Assembly: GCA_020402945.1 (NCBI GenBank)
Contig: JADBYQ010000017.1
Location: forward strand, 54,280 to 118,279
From: Cytophagales bacterium
GTDB taxonomy: Bacteria > Bacteroidota > Bacteroidia > Cytophagales > Cyclobacteriaceae
DNA: 64,000 bases
Direction: 5' to 3'
The translations under genes were made by a program, and so were the position numbers. Of the stretch, positions 35,399 through 44,296 are shown piece after piece (positions within the stretch are counted from its first letter, which is position 1; every line of letters begins with the position of its first letter). Under the pieces are notes generated by a model. That model made no database searches and was not told the origin of the DNA. It saw only the letters and a program-made list of their open reading frames with translations.

Positions 35399-35460
35399 GA
35401 CTAGTTCAAAAGTCAAAAGTTCAAAGTTGAAAGCCCAAAGTTCTAAATCAAAAGTTCAAT
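35399..35460. repeat. Low-complexity AAAGTTC-type repeat
   Basis: Degenerate tandem units such as AAAAGTC, AAAAGTTC, AAAGTTG and AAAGCCC fill the gap after the beta-barrel gene. A similar A-rich run (AAAGCTAAAAGTAAAAAGC) lies at 32484-32520. These look like slippage-prone intergenic sequence. Confidence 0.5.
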
Positions 35461-35487
35461 TTCGCTTTTCTCTCCCTATCTTTGACC

Positions 35488-36438
35488 ATGCGCTTTATAC
35501 TTGCTTTTATGGTCATTTCTTCTTTTGCTGTAGCTCAACCTTTGCCTTCTTTCGATGTGCAAGGGCATAGGGGCGCGCGCGGACTAAAGCCAGAAAACAC
35601 CATTCCTGCATTTACTACCGCCCTAGGCTTTGGTGTCACAACGGTAGAATTAGACTTAGCCATTACGAAAGATGGGCAAATAGTTGCTTCACACGAGCCG
35701 TGGATGGCAGCCGAATTTTGTTTAAAGCCCGATGGAAGCACTTTTCTGCAAAAAGAAGAGCTCGGTTACAACATTTTTGAAATGACTTATGCCGAAGTGA
35801 AGCAATGGGATTGCGGATCTAAGCCGCATCCACGGTTTCCTGAACAAGAAAAATTAGTTGCCTATAAACCACTTCTCAGCGATGTAATTGTGGCGATAGA
35901 AAACCACATCAAAAGCTATACAAAGTATGAAGTCGATTATAACATTGAGATCAAAAGTGAACCGCAGGGTGATAACAAATTCCACCCGATACCCAGTGTT
36001 TTTTCAGATATGGTGTATCAACTAATCGATCAGTATTTGCCTTTAGACCGCGTGGTGATTCAATCCTTCGACTTCCGCGTGCTAAAATATTGGCACGAAA
36101 AATATCCGGAGATTCGCTTGGCGGCATTGGTAGAAAATCAAAAATCAATCGATGATAATTTAGCAGAATTGGGATTTATTCCATCTGTATACAGTCCTGA
36201 TTTTAAATTACTAACCAACGAACGAGTGAAATACCTACACACAAAGAATTTCACGCTGACACCCAAGCAAAAAGAAAATAAGCTAAAATCTAAGCTTCGG
36301 GTGATCCCATGGACGGTAAACGAGGAAAAGGATATGCTGGTGATGAAAGGGATGGGTGTAGATGGATTTATTACAGACTACCCCAACCGAGCAGCGAAAT
36401 ACAAAATGACGCTCAGCATTGATCCGGCAAAAAAATAA
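35488..36438 (+). CDS. Glycerophosphodiester phosphodiesterase
   Basis: 316 residues from the ATG at 35488, with a short signal peptide (MRFILAFMVISSFAVAQ). The GDPD TIM barrel has QGHRGARGLKPENTIPAF with the catalytic HR and E, VELDLAITKDGQIVASHE with the metal ligands and second His, and the late WTVNEEKDM and GVDGFITDYP motifs. It hydrolyses glycerophosphodiesters to glycerol-3-phosphate and an alcohol, here in the periplasm. A perfect -7 box TATCTTTG (35477-35484) ends 3 nt before the ATG. Its stop is 2 nt from the stop of the convergent MNT gene. Confidence 0.92.
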   Translation: MRFILAFMVISSFAVAQPLPSFDVQGHRGARGLKPENTIPAFTTALGFGVTTVELDLAITKDGQIVASHEPWMAAEFCLKPDGSTFLQKEELGYNIFEMTYAEVKQWDCGSKPHPRFPEQEKLVAYKPLLSDVIVAIENHIKSYTKYEVDYNIEIKSEPQGDNKFHPIPSVFSDMVYQLIDQYLPLDRVVIQSFDFRVLKYWHEKYPEIRLAALVENQKSIDDNLAELGFIPSVYSPDFKLLTNERVKYLHTKNFTLTPKQKENKLKSKLRVIPWTVNEEKDMLVMKGMGVDGFITDYPNRAAKYKMTLSIDPAKK

Positions 36439-36440
36439 TC

Positions 36441-36749
36441 TTAGTGTTTACCTGAATAGAAAATTTTTCCGACTCTTTTAATGTGGTCTAACAGCTCTAT
36501 GTTTTTTATTTGATCATAAATAGAGAAGTCAAAAGTATACGGCAGGGACAGTTCATCTAATTCATTGCTGATTTTCGCAAGCTTTGAAAGATTTAGTTTT
36601 TCCCCAACAAGCGTCAAGTCGATGTCTGAGCCCCGCTTATAATTTCCTTTCGCACGTGAACCATATAAAATGGCTGATTGCACCTCTCGATGATGCGAAA
36701 GAACGTTGTGGATCTTTTGTGTTACGTCAGCGGTGAGACCAAAATTCAT
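36441..36749 (-). CDS. MNT-type nucleotidyltransferase antitoxin
   Basis: 102 residues with the minimal nucleotidyltransferase motif YGSRAKGNYKRGSDIDLTL (GS...DxD) near residue 30 and a third acidic residue in TFDFSIYD. In HEPN/MNT (type VII) modules this protein neutralises the HEPN toxin, in several cases by AMP-transfer. Its ATG overlaps the TGA of the HEPN gene (ATGA at 36746-36749), indicating translational coupling. Confidence 0.85.
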   Translation of the reverse strand: MNFGLTADVTQKIHNVLSHHREVQSAILYGSRAKGNYKRGSDIDLTLVGEKLNLSKLAKISNELDELSLPYTFDFSIYDQIKNIELLDHIKRVGKIFYSGKH

Positions 36750-37183
36750 TTGGTTTTAAAAAGATTTGATTGATCGCCAGACCTAATAGTCTCTAAATTT
36801 TCTTGCAGATGAAGGAATAGATCAAAATATCTTTTCTTTATAAGATTTGAGATTTCTAAAGCAGTTGCTTCATTGTATGTATGGACTGTTAACTTTCTAT
36901 TCTCGATCATTTCTAACCACGCTTCACCATTAACAATCAGTCCTCTTTTAAAGGCCAAGCGCACCGCATCTTTGCTTCCTTGAATTCCCACCTCTCCTTG
37001 ATCTTCATAAAAATCCTTTATGGTGTTCCAAGCCAGCTCATAAGTGTATTCAAACGATTTTATCAATCCCTGTTCTTCGAACTCATTCAGTTCGTTTTTT
37101 AAAATGAACCTTCTCAATTGAAGCAGTGCTTTATTGTAGTTTGCAAATCGCTGTAGCCACCTGATATCGTTGTTTTCAGCCAT
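36746..37183 (-). CDS. HEPN-type toxin (HI0074-like nucleotidyltransferase partner)
   Basis: 145 residues from the ATG at 37183 (MAENNDIRWLQRFANYNKAL); upstream in-frame codons to 37321 read as non-coding and would overlap the divergent kinase. It belongs to the HI0074 'substrate-binding' family: an all-helical HEPN fold with YELAWNTIKDFYEDQG in the middle and an R-x4-H motif (RKLTVH) near residue 104, the residues used for RNA cleavage in active HEPN toxins. It forms a toxin-antitoxin pair with the following MNT gene. Confidence 0.82.
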   Translation of the reverse strand: MAENNDIRWLQRFANYNKALLQLRRFILKNELNEFEEQGLIKSFEYTYELAWNTIKDFYEDQGEVGIQGSKDAVRLAFKRGLIVNGEAWLEMIENRKLTVHTYNEATALEISNLIKKRYFDLFLHLQENLETIRSGDQSNLFKTK

Positions 37184-37289
37184 ACTGAAATTAAGCTCTC
37201 GCAAGATAAAAACAATAAGTTGGAAACTTCGTAAATTTTGAATTGAAAATCCCAATTCTGTACCCCAAATTCCGTATTCTTGCAACTTT

Positions 37290-38327
37290 ATGAAAATCCC
37301 CTTTATGTCATCAACCAACAACGAAATTCGAATAACGAAATACGATGTCTATGCTATTGGAAATGCCATCGTTGATATTGTAACAGAAGTCGAGCACGAC
37401 TTTTTTGAGAAAAACGAGGTGGAAAAAGGAGTTATGACGCTCGTGGACGAAAAGCGACAACAGCACTTAATGCAAGCGATTGACATGCAAAAAAGCCAAC
37501 TTAAAGGTGGAGGCTCTGCCGGCAACACGGTTGCAGCTATCAATCAATTTGGTGGCAAAAGTTTTTATTCATGCATGGTCGCCAAAGATGAGTTAGGAAA
37601 ATTCTTTTTAGAGGATCTAAAAAGCAATGGAGTCGAAACCAGTTTGGTGTACGATCAATTGCCCAACGATCATACGGGAAGATGTTTGGTGATGACCAGC
37701 CCCGATGCCGAACGAACAATGAACACTTTTTTAGGCGTCAATTCTTTTTTCTCGCCCGCCCATTTAGATGAAGAGGCCATCAAAAATTCTTCCTATATAT
37801 ATATGGAAGGTTACTTGGTGGCGAGCCCAAAAGGGCTGGAAGCCATGAAAGAAACCAAGCGATTGGCTGAGCACCACAAAGTGTCCACCGCTCTTACCTT
37901 CTCTGACCCAAGTATGGTGAAATATTTTTCGAAGCAAATGGAAGAAATTGTGGGTGCCAGTGTTGATCTACTTTTTTGCAACGAAGAAGAAGCAATGATT
38001 TTCACGGGGACGGATGATATTCTGCAGGCGCGCGAAAAATTAAAGGAAGTAGCCAAACGATTTGTGATGACCTTAGGAAAAAACGGAGCCCTCGTTTTTG
38101 ATGGTGATACGTTCATTCAAATCGAACCCTACAAAGTCACTGCAGTTGACTCCAACGGTGCAGGCGATATGTTTGCAGGTGCATTTATGTACGCCATCAC
38201 TCATGGCCACAGTTTTGCGGAGGCCGGCAAACTCGCCTCACTTTCATCATCGAAAGTAGTGGGCCAGTGGGGGCCGAGGCTGACGAAAGATGAAGTTGAA
38301 CAGGTTAAAAGCAGGTTAACGATATAG
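37290..38327 (+). CDS. PfkB-family kinase, adenosine/ribokinase-like
   Basis: 345 residues with the two PfkB signatures: LKGGGSAGNTVAAINQFGG near residue 73 and VDSNGAGDMFAGAFMY near residue 290, whose Asp is the catalytic base. The family phosphorylates sugars or nucleosides with ATP; close Bacteroidota relatives are usually called adenosine kinase or carbohydrate kinase. A TATTCTTG box (7/8 match) lies about 8 nt before the ATG. The 3' end of the gene is duplicated, in decayed form, at 53032-53150, on the far side of the lanthipeptide island. Confidence 0.9.
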   Translation: MKIPFMSSTNNEIRITKYDVYAIGNAIVDIVTEVEHDFFEKNEVEKGVMTLVDEKRQQHLMQAIDMQKSQLKGGGSAGNTVAAINQFGGKSFYSCMVAKDELGKFFLEDLKSNGVETSLVYDQLPNDHTGRCLVMTSPDAERTMNTFLGVNSFFSPAHLDEEAIKNSSYIYMEGYLVASPKGLEAMKETKRLAEHHKVSTALTFSDPSMVKYFSKQMEEIVGASVDLLFCNEEEAMIFTGTDDILQAREKLKEVAKRFVMTLGKNGALVFDGDTFIQIEPYKVTAVDSNGAGDMFAGAFMYAITHGHSFAEAGKLASLSSSKVVGQWGPRLTKDEVEQVKSRLTI

Positions 38328-38351
38328 TCTTTCCAAATAAGAAGTTAAACC

Positions 38352-38488
38352 CAAATTTTGCAGTAGCAAAATTTGCCAGCGGTTGACGCAAAATGCATGG
38401 CATTTCGGTCAAGGTTAACCCTGACAAAGCCCTTTTTTGGGCTTTCGTCAGCCCTCCGGGCAGATTTTGCAGCCAACTGCAAAATCTG
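38352..38488. repeat. Array of five adjacent hairpins
   Basis: CAAATTTTGC/GCAAAATTTG (38352-38375), AAATGC-ATG-GCATTT within TTGAC/GTCAA (38383-38412), CTGACAAAGCCC-T6-GGGCTTTcGTCAG (38421-38451), GCCC-TCC-GGGC (38451-38461) and CAGATTTTGCAG-CCAA-CTGCAAAATCTG (38461-38488). All stems are perfect or nearly so. The first and last share TTTTGCAG. It may be a bidirectional terminator between convergent genes or a structured RNA or mobile repeat. Confidence 0.6.
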
Positions 38489-38531
38489 GCTTAAAGGCAA
38501 TGAATGGATTTAGCATAGTTGATAAGTTCCA

Positions 38532-39116
38532 TTATGTTGTTAAACTGGAATTTTTAACCAGCCGTCTTCGGTAAGTGTCAACAGTATTTTTGGATAATTG
38601 AATTGTATGGGCAATTTCATCACTGGAAAGACCAACAGATATTAATGCTACTATTCTTTCTTCTTGTTTTGTGAATTGCAATGGTCGCGATTGGTGTGTG
38701 TTCTCTTTGATGTTTTTGATATGGAATAATTCTTTGCTCAGAAATTTTTGACCGATCAGGGATGCTTTAATTCCTTTTATGATTGCCTCTGGGGATTCAC
38801 TTTTAGATATAATACTGCACCCTTGGTCATATAGCGCATACAATAAATTATTCTCCTTGATAGAAGTAAAGAGTATTACATTCAAAGCCGGGTATGATTT
38901 AAGGGAATCAACTATTACGGCATATCCAGGACGATCTTCCCTGTAGAAGTCTATTATCAAAAGATCTACTTTTTCCTCACGTAAAATTATACTGCCCTCC
39001 AAAGAACTGTTAGCGATCAATAAAGAGAAATTAGAATCTTCTAGTAAGCAGCTGAGTCCTAGACGAATTATAGGTAATTGATCGACTATTAGTACCCTCC
39101 ACTTTTTACTTGCCAT
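38532..39116 (-). CDS. LuxR/NarL-type response regulator
   Basis: 194 residues. The receiver domain (1-115) has VLIVDQLP, a putative phospho-acceptor Asp in LLIIDFYREDRPG, and ISKSE at the Lys position. The C-terminal HTH reads FTKQEERIVALISVGLSSDEIAHTIQLSKNTVDTYRRRL. It ends a few residues earlier than most relatives. No kinase lies nearby. It is divergent from the exporter gene at 39262 and may control the island. Confidence 0.83.
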   Translation of the reverse strand: MASKKWRVLIVDQLPIIRLGLSCLLEDSNFSLLIANSSLEGSIILREEKVDLLIIDFYREDRPGYAVIVDSLKSYPALNVILFTSIKENNLLYALYDQGCSIISKSESPEAIIKGIKASLIGQKFLSKELFHIKNIKENTHQSRPLQFTKQEERIVALISVGLSSDEIAHTIQLSKNTVDTYRRRLVKNSSLTT

Positions 39117-39177
39117 GGCTATTAAAGTAACTGACTAACGTGAGTAACCCCATGCGGGCAACGTCTCAAAAATAAGA

Positions 39178-39194
39178 CATACATGGCATGTATG
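39178..39194. promoter_or_regulatory. 17-bp palindrome between regulator and exporter genes
   Basis: CATACATG-G-CATGTATG is a perfect 8-bp inverted repeat with a 1-nt centre, 62 bp upstream of the regulator start and 68 bp upstream of the exporter start. LuxR-type regulators bind such short dyads, so the divergent regulator is a candidate ligand. Confidence 0.4.
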
Positions 39195-39261
39195 GTTATA
39201 CGTGAATAAGTTTTTTTTAGTTGATAACAACTATGTTTATTACTCTTTGAAATTTTGATGG

Positions 39262-41484
39262 GTGAAGTTTCCGTTTTATTCACAACTCGACCAAATGGAC
39301 TGCGGTCCTACTTGCCTTAAGATGATTGCAAAATATCATGGCAAGCTATTTTCGCTCAATGAGTTACGCACAAAATCATTTATAACCCGCGAAGGAGTTT
39401 CCCTATTGGGTATCAGCGAGGCGGCCGAGGCGATTGGTTTCCGCACTATGGGCGTAAAACTGCCTTTTGAAAAAATGGTTGTAGATGCACCTCTACCGTG
39501 CATCGTCCATTGGAACCAAAGCCACTTTGCTGTATTGTACAAGATCAAGAAAAACAAGATTTCTGTGGCCGACCCTGCCGCGGGCTTGATTACCTATACC
39601 AAAGAAGAATTTTTAAAGTCATGGCTCTCTACTTCTACCAATGGAAGCGGAGTGGGGATAGCCTTACTGCTCGAACCGACACCGGCATTTTATGAAACTG
39701 AGGTAGCAACTGAGAAGAGCACCAAGCTTGGGTTCTATTATTTATTCGGCTACCTAAAAACATACAGAAGGTTTATAGTTCAGTTGTTACTAGGTCTTTT
39801 ATTGGGTAGTTTGATCCAACTCATCCTCCCTTTTCTTACCCAATCCATTGTGGACGTTGGAATCAACACCCGCAACACACCTTTCATTTATATTGTGCTG
39901 GCTGCCCAACTCATGCTTATTTTTAGCCGGACGGTGGCCGAGTTTATCAGGCGGTGGATATTGCTGCACCTCAGTACCCGTATCAATCTCAGCATCATCT
40001 CCGATTTTCTCATCAAACTCATGCAGTTGCCCATGAGCTTTTTCGATTCCAAGAAGATTGGTGATATCCTACAGCGCATAGAAGACCACAGCCGCATCGA
40101 GCAGTTTTTAAGCTCCTCTTCCCTGAGCATCCTATTTTCCTTTTTCAACCTGATCATTTTTGGGGTAGTCTTGGCACTGTACAACATTCCTATATTTATG
40201 ATATTCTTTGGCGGCAGTGCTCTGTATATTGTCTTCGTGCTGTTCTTTTTGAAAGTACGGAAAGAGCTGGACTACAAACGGTTCAACGAACTCTCGCGCA
40301 ACCGCAGTAGCCTTATCCAATTGGTGAACGGTATGCAAGAGATCAAGCTCAACAATTGCGAGCGCACCAAGCGGTGGGAGTGGGAGCGCATACAGGCCAA
40401 ACTTTTTAAGTTAAGTGTGAGCAGCACCCGAGTTCAACAATGGCAAGAAGGCGGTAGCACACTCATCAATGAACTAAAAAATATCTTCATCACTTTCATG
40501 GCTGCCACCGCAGTGATCAGCGGCAGCATGACCTTGGGCATGATGCTGGCTGTTCAATATATTATTGGGCAACTCAATGTCCCCATCAACGAGTTCGTCA
40601 ACTTTATCCGCGAATTGCAGGATGCCCGCATTAGCCTTGATCGCATAGGCGAGATCAGGTCATTAGAAAATGAAGAAAAGCCACCAAGCAATACTTTAGG
40701 CCGCTTCCCTTCTCCTTTTGGAGAAAGTGGCCGAAGGCCGGATGAGGTGAACCTGCGCTTTGAAAAAGTCTCCTTCCAATACGAGGGGCCTCACTCACCT
40801 AAAGCACTAGATAACATTAACCTCACCATTGAAGAGGGAAAGGTAACGGCCATAGTGGGCGCAAGCGGAAGCGGAAAAACAACTTTGCTCAAGCTGTTGC
40901 TCAAATATTATCCGCCCACCGAGGGCAAAATTCTTTTAGGCCACACCGATTTGATAAACAAAAGTGCCAGGGAGTGGCGCAGCCAATGTGGCACCGTGAT
41001 GCAAGACGGTTATATTTTTTCAGATACTATTGCCAACAACATCAGCGTTAGTGATGAGGAAATGAACGCAACGAAGCTGCTGAATGCCGTGCGTGTGGCC
41101 AACATCCAAGATTTTATTGAGGAATTACCTTTAGGTTACAATACCAAGATAGGTGCTGACGGCACAGGAATTAGTGCGGGGCAAAGACAGCGTATGCTGA
41201 TAGCCCGAGCCGTGTACCGTAACCCTCACTATTTGTTTTTTGATGAAGCCACCAGTGCCTTAGATGCCAACAACGAAAAAGTGATCATGGAAAACTTAGA
41301 CGAATTTTTTAAGGGAAGAACAGTAGTGGTGATTGCTCACCGACTTAGTACTGTTAAAAATGCAGATAAAATTGTAGTGTTGGAAGGCGGAAGGGTAGTG
41401 GAGGAAGGCAGTCACGCGGAACTGACAGCAACCAAAGGGAAATATTTTGAACTAGTGAAGAATCAATTGGAACTGGGAAGTTAA
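39262..41484 (+). CDS. C39 peptidase-containing ABC exporter (PCAT/LanT-type)
   Basis: 740 residues with a GTG start (VKFPFYSQLDQMDCGPTCL); an ATG 4 nt upstream is out of frame. The C39 domain (1-130) keeps the Cys14, His88 and Asp104 triad (DCGPTC, SHFAV, VADPAAG), so leader cleavage should work. Six membrane spans cover ~165-440. The ATPase domain has GASGSGKTT, signature ISAGQRQRM, LFFDEATSALD and the switch His. It should cleave the precursor after the double Gly at 51064-51237 and export the product with the HlyD protein. A Gly/Arg/Pro-rich insert between the membrane and ATPase domains is a palindromic repeat (40701-40739). Confidence 0.92.
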   Translation: MKFPFYSQLDQMDCGPTCLKMIAKYHGKLFSLNELRTKSFITREGVSLLGISEAAEAIGFRTMGVKLPFEKMVVDAPLPCIVHWNQSHFAVLYKIKKNKISVADPAAGLITYTKEEFLKSWLSTSTNGSGVGIALLLEPTPAFYETEVATEKSTKLGFYYLFGYLKTYRRFIVQLLLGLLLGSLIQLILPFLTQSIVDVGINTRNTPFIYIVLAAQLMLIFSRTVAEFIRRWILLHLSTRINLSIISDFLIKLMQLPMSFFDSKKIGDILQRIEDHSRIEQFLSSSSLSILFSFFNLIIFGVVLALYNIPIFMIFFGGSALYIVFVLFFLKVRKELDYKRFNELSRNRSSLIQLVNGMQEIKLNNCERTKRWEWERIQAKLFKLSVSSTRVQQWQEGGSTLINELKNIFITFMAATAVISGSMTLGMMLAVQYIIGQLNVPINEFVNFIRELQDARISLDRIGEIRSLENEEKPPSNTLGRFPSPFGESGRRPDEVNLRFEKVSFQYEGPHSPKALDNINLTIEEGKVTAIVGASGSGKTTLLKLLLKYYPPTEGKILLGHTDLINKSAREWRSQCGTVMQDGYIFSDTIANNISVSDEEMNATKLLNAVRVANIQDFIEELPLGYNTKIGADGTGISAGQRQRMLIARAVYRNPHYLFFDEATSALDANNEKVIMENLDEFFKGRTVVVIAHRLSTVKNADKIVVLEGGRVVEEGSHAELTATKGKYFELVKNQLELGS
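40701..40739. repeat. REP-like palindrome inside the exporter gene
   Basis: TTCTCC-TTTT-GGAGAA (40710-40725), flanked by GGCCGCTT and AGTGGCC arms, is followed by GGCC-GAA-GGCC (40729-40739). In frame it encodes RFPSPFGESGRRPDE, which does not look like the surrounding exporter. It sits exactly in the linker between the membrane and ATPase domains, where an insert is tolerated. Confidence 0.5.
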
Positions 41485-41515
41485 ATACAATCTACTTAAT
41501 ATTAACTACTATTTT

Positions 41516-41842
41516 ATGAGTTTACTAAAATACATTGAACGGGTAAAAAGGATGGATGATTTGATTCGAAGAAAAGCAACAGGTGCGCCAGAAAAATTTG
41601 CAGAACGGCTTGGAATAAAAAAGACTATGCTTATGGAAGAGTTGCAGGAGTTAAGAGTCTTAGGGGCTCAAGTTGCCTACTGCAAGGTGCGAGAGTCTTA
41701 CTATTATTTGAATTCATTTGTTTTAAAGATTGGAATAGATAGAAGTGATCAAAAAATTATAAAAGGAGGACAAGCTATTTTATTGAAACTACCAGAGTCC
41801 GGTATTGGCGAACTGAAAATTATTTACTTTCATTCAAAGTAA
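41516..41842 (+). CDS. Small HTH-domain protein
   Basis: 108 residues. The N-terminal half is a helix-turn-helix (MDDLIRRKATGAPEKFAERLGIKKTMLMEELQELRVLG), of the type found in small winged-helix regulators of Bacteroidota. The C-terminal half (KVRESYYYLNSFVLKIGIDR) is a beta-wing without an effector domain. It lies 31 nt after the exporter gene, on the same strand. A local regulator of the island is the simplest idea. Confidence 0.6.
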   Translation: MSLLKYIERVKRMDDLIRRKATGAPEKFAERLGIKKTMLMEELQELRVLGAQVAYCKVRESYYYLNSFVLKIGIDRSDQKIIKGGQAILLKLPESGIGELKIIYFHSK

Positions 41843-41956
41843 GCAAATCTCAAATGCAGGAGCTAACCCGATCTAGCAAAAGATGATTGATGCAATTTCT
41901 TAAGGTTATTCATTTTGAAATGTTCAATATTTTTATTAATGTAGTTTACTTTAATC

Positions 41957-44296
41957 ATGATGCTAATAAAAAACTACCTTCTAGTGGCTTTAAGATCCTT
42001 TAAAAAGTTTTTTGCAAGTACACTTCTTAACATGGCATCAATTGCTATTGGGCTAACCTGCTTTCTTGTTATCGGGTTATTCATTGTTACGGAATTATCC
42101 TACAATTCTTGCTTCGAGAAAGCCTCTGACATCGCAAGAGTGTCATTGAGCGTGGTGCAAAGCCAAAGTGGGGAAACTACTGATATGGCCTTGGCTAATA
42201 ATCAGTTAGTGGATGAACTAAGAAACTCATACCCTGAGATTGAAAGAGTTACAGGTGTTGATCCAATACAAGAGAAAGTGAAGGTCTCCTACCATGGGAA
42301 ATCATTTTATGAAGATGGGTTTGCCTGGGTGGACTCTAGTTACCCGTTGATATTCAACCATAAGTGGTTAAGCGGAAGCCCGCTGCAAGCTTTATCAAAA
42401 CCAAATCAAGTGGTTCTTACAGCTGAATTAGCAATAAAATTATTTGGTTCCGCAAATGCAACTTCTCAAGTAATTGAAGTGGATGGCGAATCTTTTACTA
42501 TAACGGGTGTAATCGAGGCATCTCCTTTTAATACTAGTTTCGCTTATAGCGCTCTGCTTTCTAGCAATGTTATAAAGAATGATTGGTGTTTTGTTTATGC
42601 TTTGTTTTCGGATAGTCAAAGTATACATGGATTTCAAGGAAAATTGAATCAGCACTTTGAAGATACTATAGGGCCCATCCTAGCGGAAACTGGATTTTCA
42701 GGACAATACAATATTGAGCCATTGCAATCGATCCACCTAGGTCCCAATAAATTGTTTGACTCACCAAAGGGTAGCGTGAAAATCTTATCAATACTTTTTG
42801 TTATTGCCCTCGTTATATTTTTAATATCGCTTTCAAATCACATCAATCTGTCAATCTCACAAACGATAGCTAGAACACGTGAAATTGGAATACGCAAATC
42901 TTTGGGAGCGTGGATACAGCATATTCTGATTCAGTATTATGTGGAAACAATTCTATTCTTTGTGTTCGCTCTCGCCCTGTCTGGAGTTGGATGTTTTGTT
43001 GCTCTTTATTATTTAAGAGAATATAAAGTCGTTGGGTATCTACCACCCATTTTTCTTTGGGTCATTATTCCGTTTGTGACCCTTTTGATTGTCTTGATAG
43101 GCAGTCTGATTAGTTCCACTTATGTACTACGCCAGATTACAAGGAACAGCACAACACACCATTTACGATTTTCGGAGATCGAAAAGAGTAAAGGGGTTTT
43201 AATGAAAAGCTTAATCATTATTCAAATTGTTGTTTTTACAGGTTTGAGCTTTACGAGTTTTGTACTGAGAGACCAAATGAGTTTTTTGATCAATGGGAAT
43301 AGGGGCTTTAACAAAGAGAAGATTTTGGTAATAGATATACCAGCAAACAGTAATGCTTCAGGCAAAATAATAAGAGAATCCTTATTGACCTTCCCTTTTG
43401 TTTCTGAGATTTCGGTTATCGGGCATAACTCAAGCCCTTCTAGCGAACTTTTTTTTGATGGGTTTCGGTCCGATTCTGAGGAAGAAGGCATGCTTACGAG
43501 AGTCTTTAAATATATTAAAGTGGATCCCCCTTATACAGACGTGTTACAACTAACAATCAAAGAAGGACGGGCCTTTAGGGAAGAGGACTTAGACCGTCAG
43601 TTTATACTCGTGAACCAAATGGTGGTGAACCAAATGGGCTGGAAAACCCCAATAGGGCAATCCTTGTCAGGTAACCAAGTAATTGGTGTGGTCAATGACT
43701 TTAGCTTCAATGGTCTACATCGACCAATAGAGCCTCTTGTTATCAAATTAAATGATGAGAACCCTGTTCAAGTACTTCTCAAATACAAATCCCAAGATCA
43801 AAATCAGTTAAACCAGATTAAAGAGAAATGGAAATCAGTTTTGAATGATCAGCCATTTGAATATTATTTACTCGATCAACGTATAGCTTTGGAAAACGAA
43901 AAAGAAAGCCTACTTCAATTTCTAATAGTTTTCTTTTCAGTTATAGCGGGTCTAATAGCTTGTCTGGGTCTCTTTGGATTGATTAATATTGTTCAAGAAA
44001 AAAACAGCAAATCCCAAGGCATCAAAAAAATTTTTGGGGCCTCGAACCTATTGCTGGTGTATGAAAGTTGGAAGCGCTTTGGTGTATTGTTCTTCCTTTC
44101 GTTTGCAATAGCTTTTCCGTTGACTTGGATCATCACCAGTCGATGGTTATCTACTTTTCCGAACCGAATTACTATAGGCATCCTACCCTTCTTAGAAACA
44201 ATACTTGTAGTGATTCTTGTTGGTAGTATTACAATCCTATATCATCATATTCGGATAAGCAAACTTTCACCACTAAACATCTTGAGAAATGAATAA
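41957..44296 (+). CDS. FtsX/MacB-type ABC transporter permease
   Basis: 779 residues. One span at the N-terminus (NMASIAIGLTCFLVIGLFIV), a MacB-type periplasmic domain (~45-260), an FtsX block of three spans (~275-400; TREIGIRKSLGAW), then a second half beginning with a span near 415, a second periplasmic domain and three spans (~650-770; QGIKKIFGAS). This is the duplicated form common in Bacteroidota. No ATPase gene is adjacent, so it must use a remote one. In the lanthipeptide island an immunity or stress-extrusion role is possible (inference). Confidence 0.85.
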   Translation: MMLIKNYLLVALRSFKKFFASTLLNMASIAIGLTCFLVIGLFIVTELSYNSCFEKASDIARVSLSVVQSQSGETTDMALANNQLVDELRNSYPEIERVTGVDPIQEKVKVSYHGKSFYEDGFAWVDSSYPLIFNHKWLSGSPLQALSKPNQVVLTAELAIKLFGSANATSQVIEVDGESFTITGVIEASPFNTSFAYSALLSSNVIKNDWCFVYALFSDSQSIHGFQGKLNQHFEDTIGPILAETGFSGQYNIEPLQSIHLGPNKLFDSPKGSVKILSILFVIALVIFLISLSNHINLSISQTIARTREIGIRKSLGAWIQHILIQYYVETILFFVFALALSGVGCFVALYYLREYKVVGYLPPIFLWVIIPFVTLLIVLIGSLISSTYVLRQITRNSTTHHLRFSEIEKSKGVLMKSLIIIQIVVFTGLSFTSFVLRDQMSFLINGNRGFNKEKILVIDIPANSNASGKIIRESLLTFPFVSEISVIGHNSSPSSELFFDGFRSDSEEEGMLTRVFKYIKVDPPYTDVLQLTIKEGRAFREEDLDRQFILVNQMVVNQMGWKTPIGQSLSGNQVIGVVNDFSFNGLHRPIEPLVIKLNDENPVQVLLKYKSQDQNQLNQIKEKWKSVLNDQPFEYYLLDQRIALENEKESLLQFLIVFFSVIAGLIACLGLFGLINIVQEKNSKSQGIKKIFGASNLLLVYESWKRFGVLFFLSFAIAFPLTWIITSRWLSTFPNRITIGILPFLETILVVILVGSITILYHHIRISKLSPLNILRNE

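Noticed and set aside
38421..38451. Calling the AAAGCCC-T6-GGGCTTT hairpin a standard intrinsic terminator
   Set aside because: The T run is in the loop and no T tract follows the stem; it is part of a larger hairpin array.
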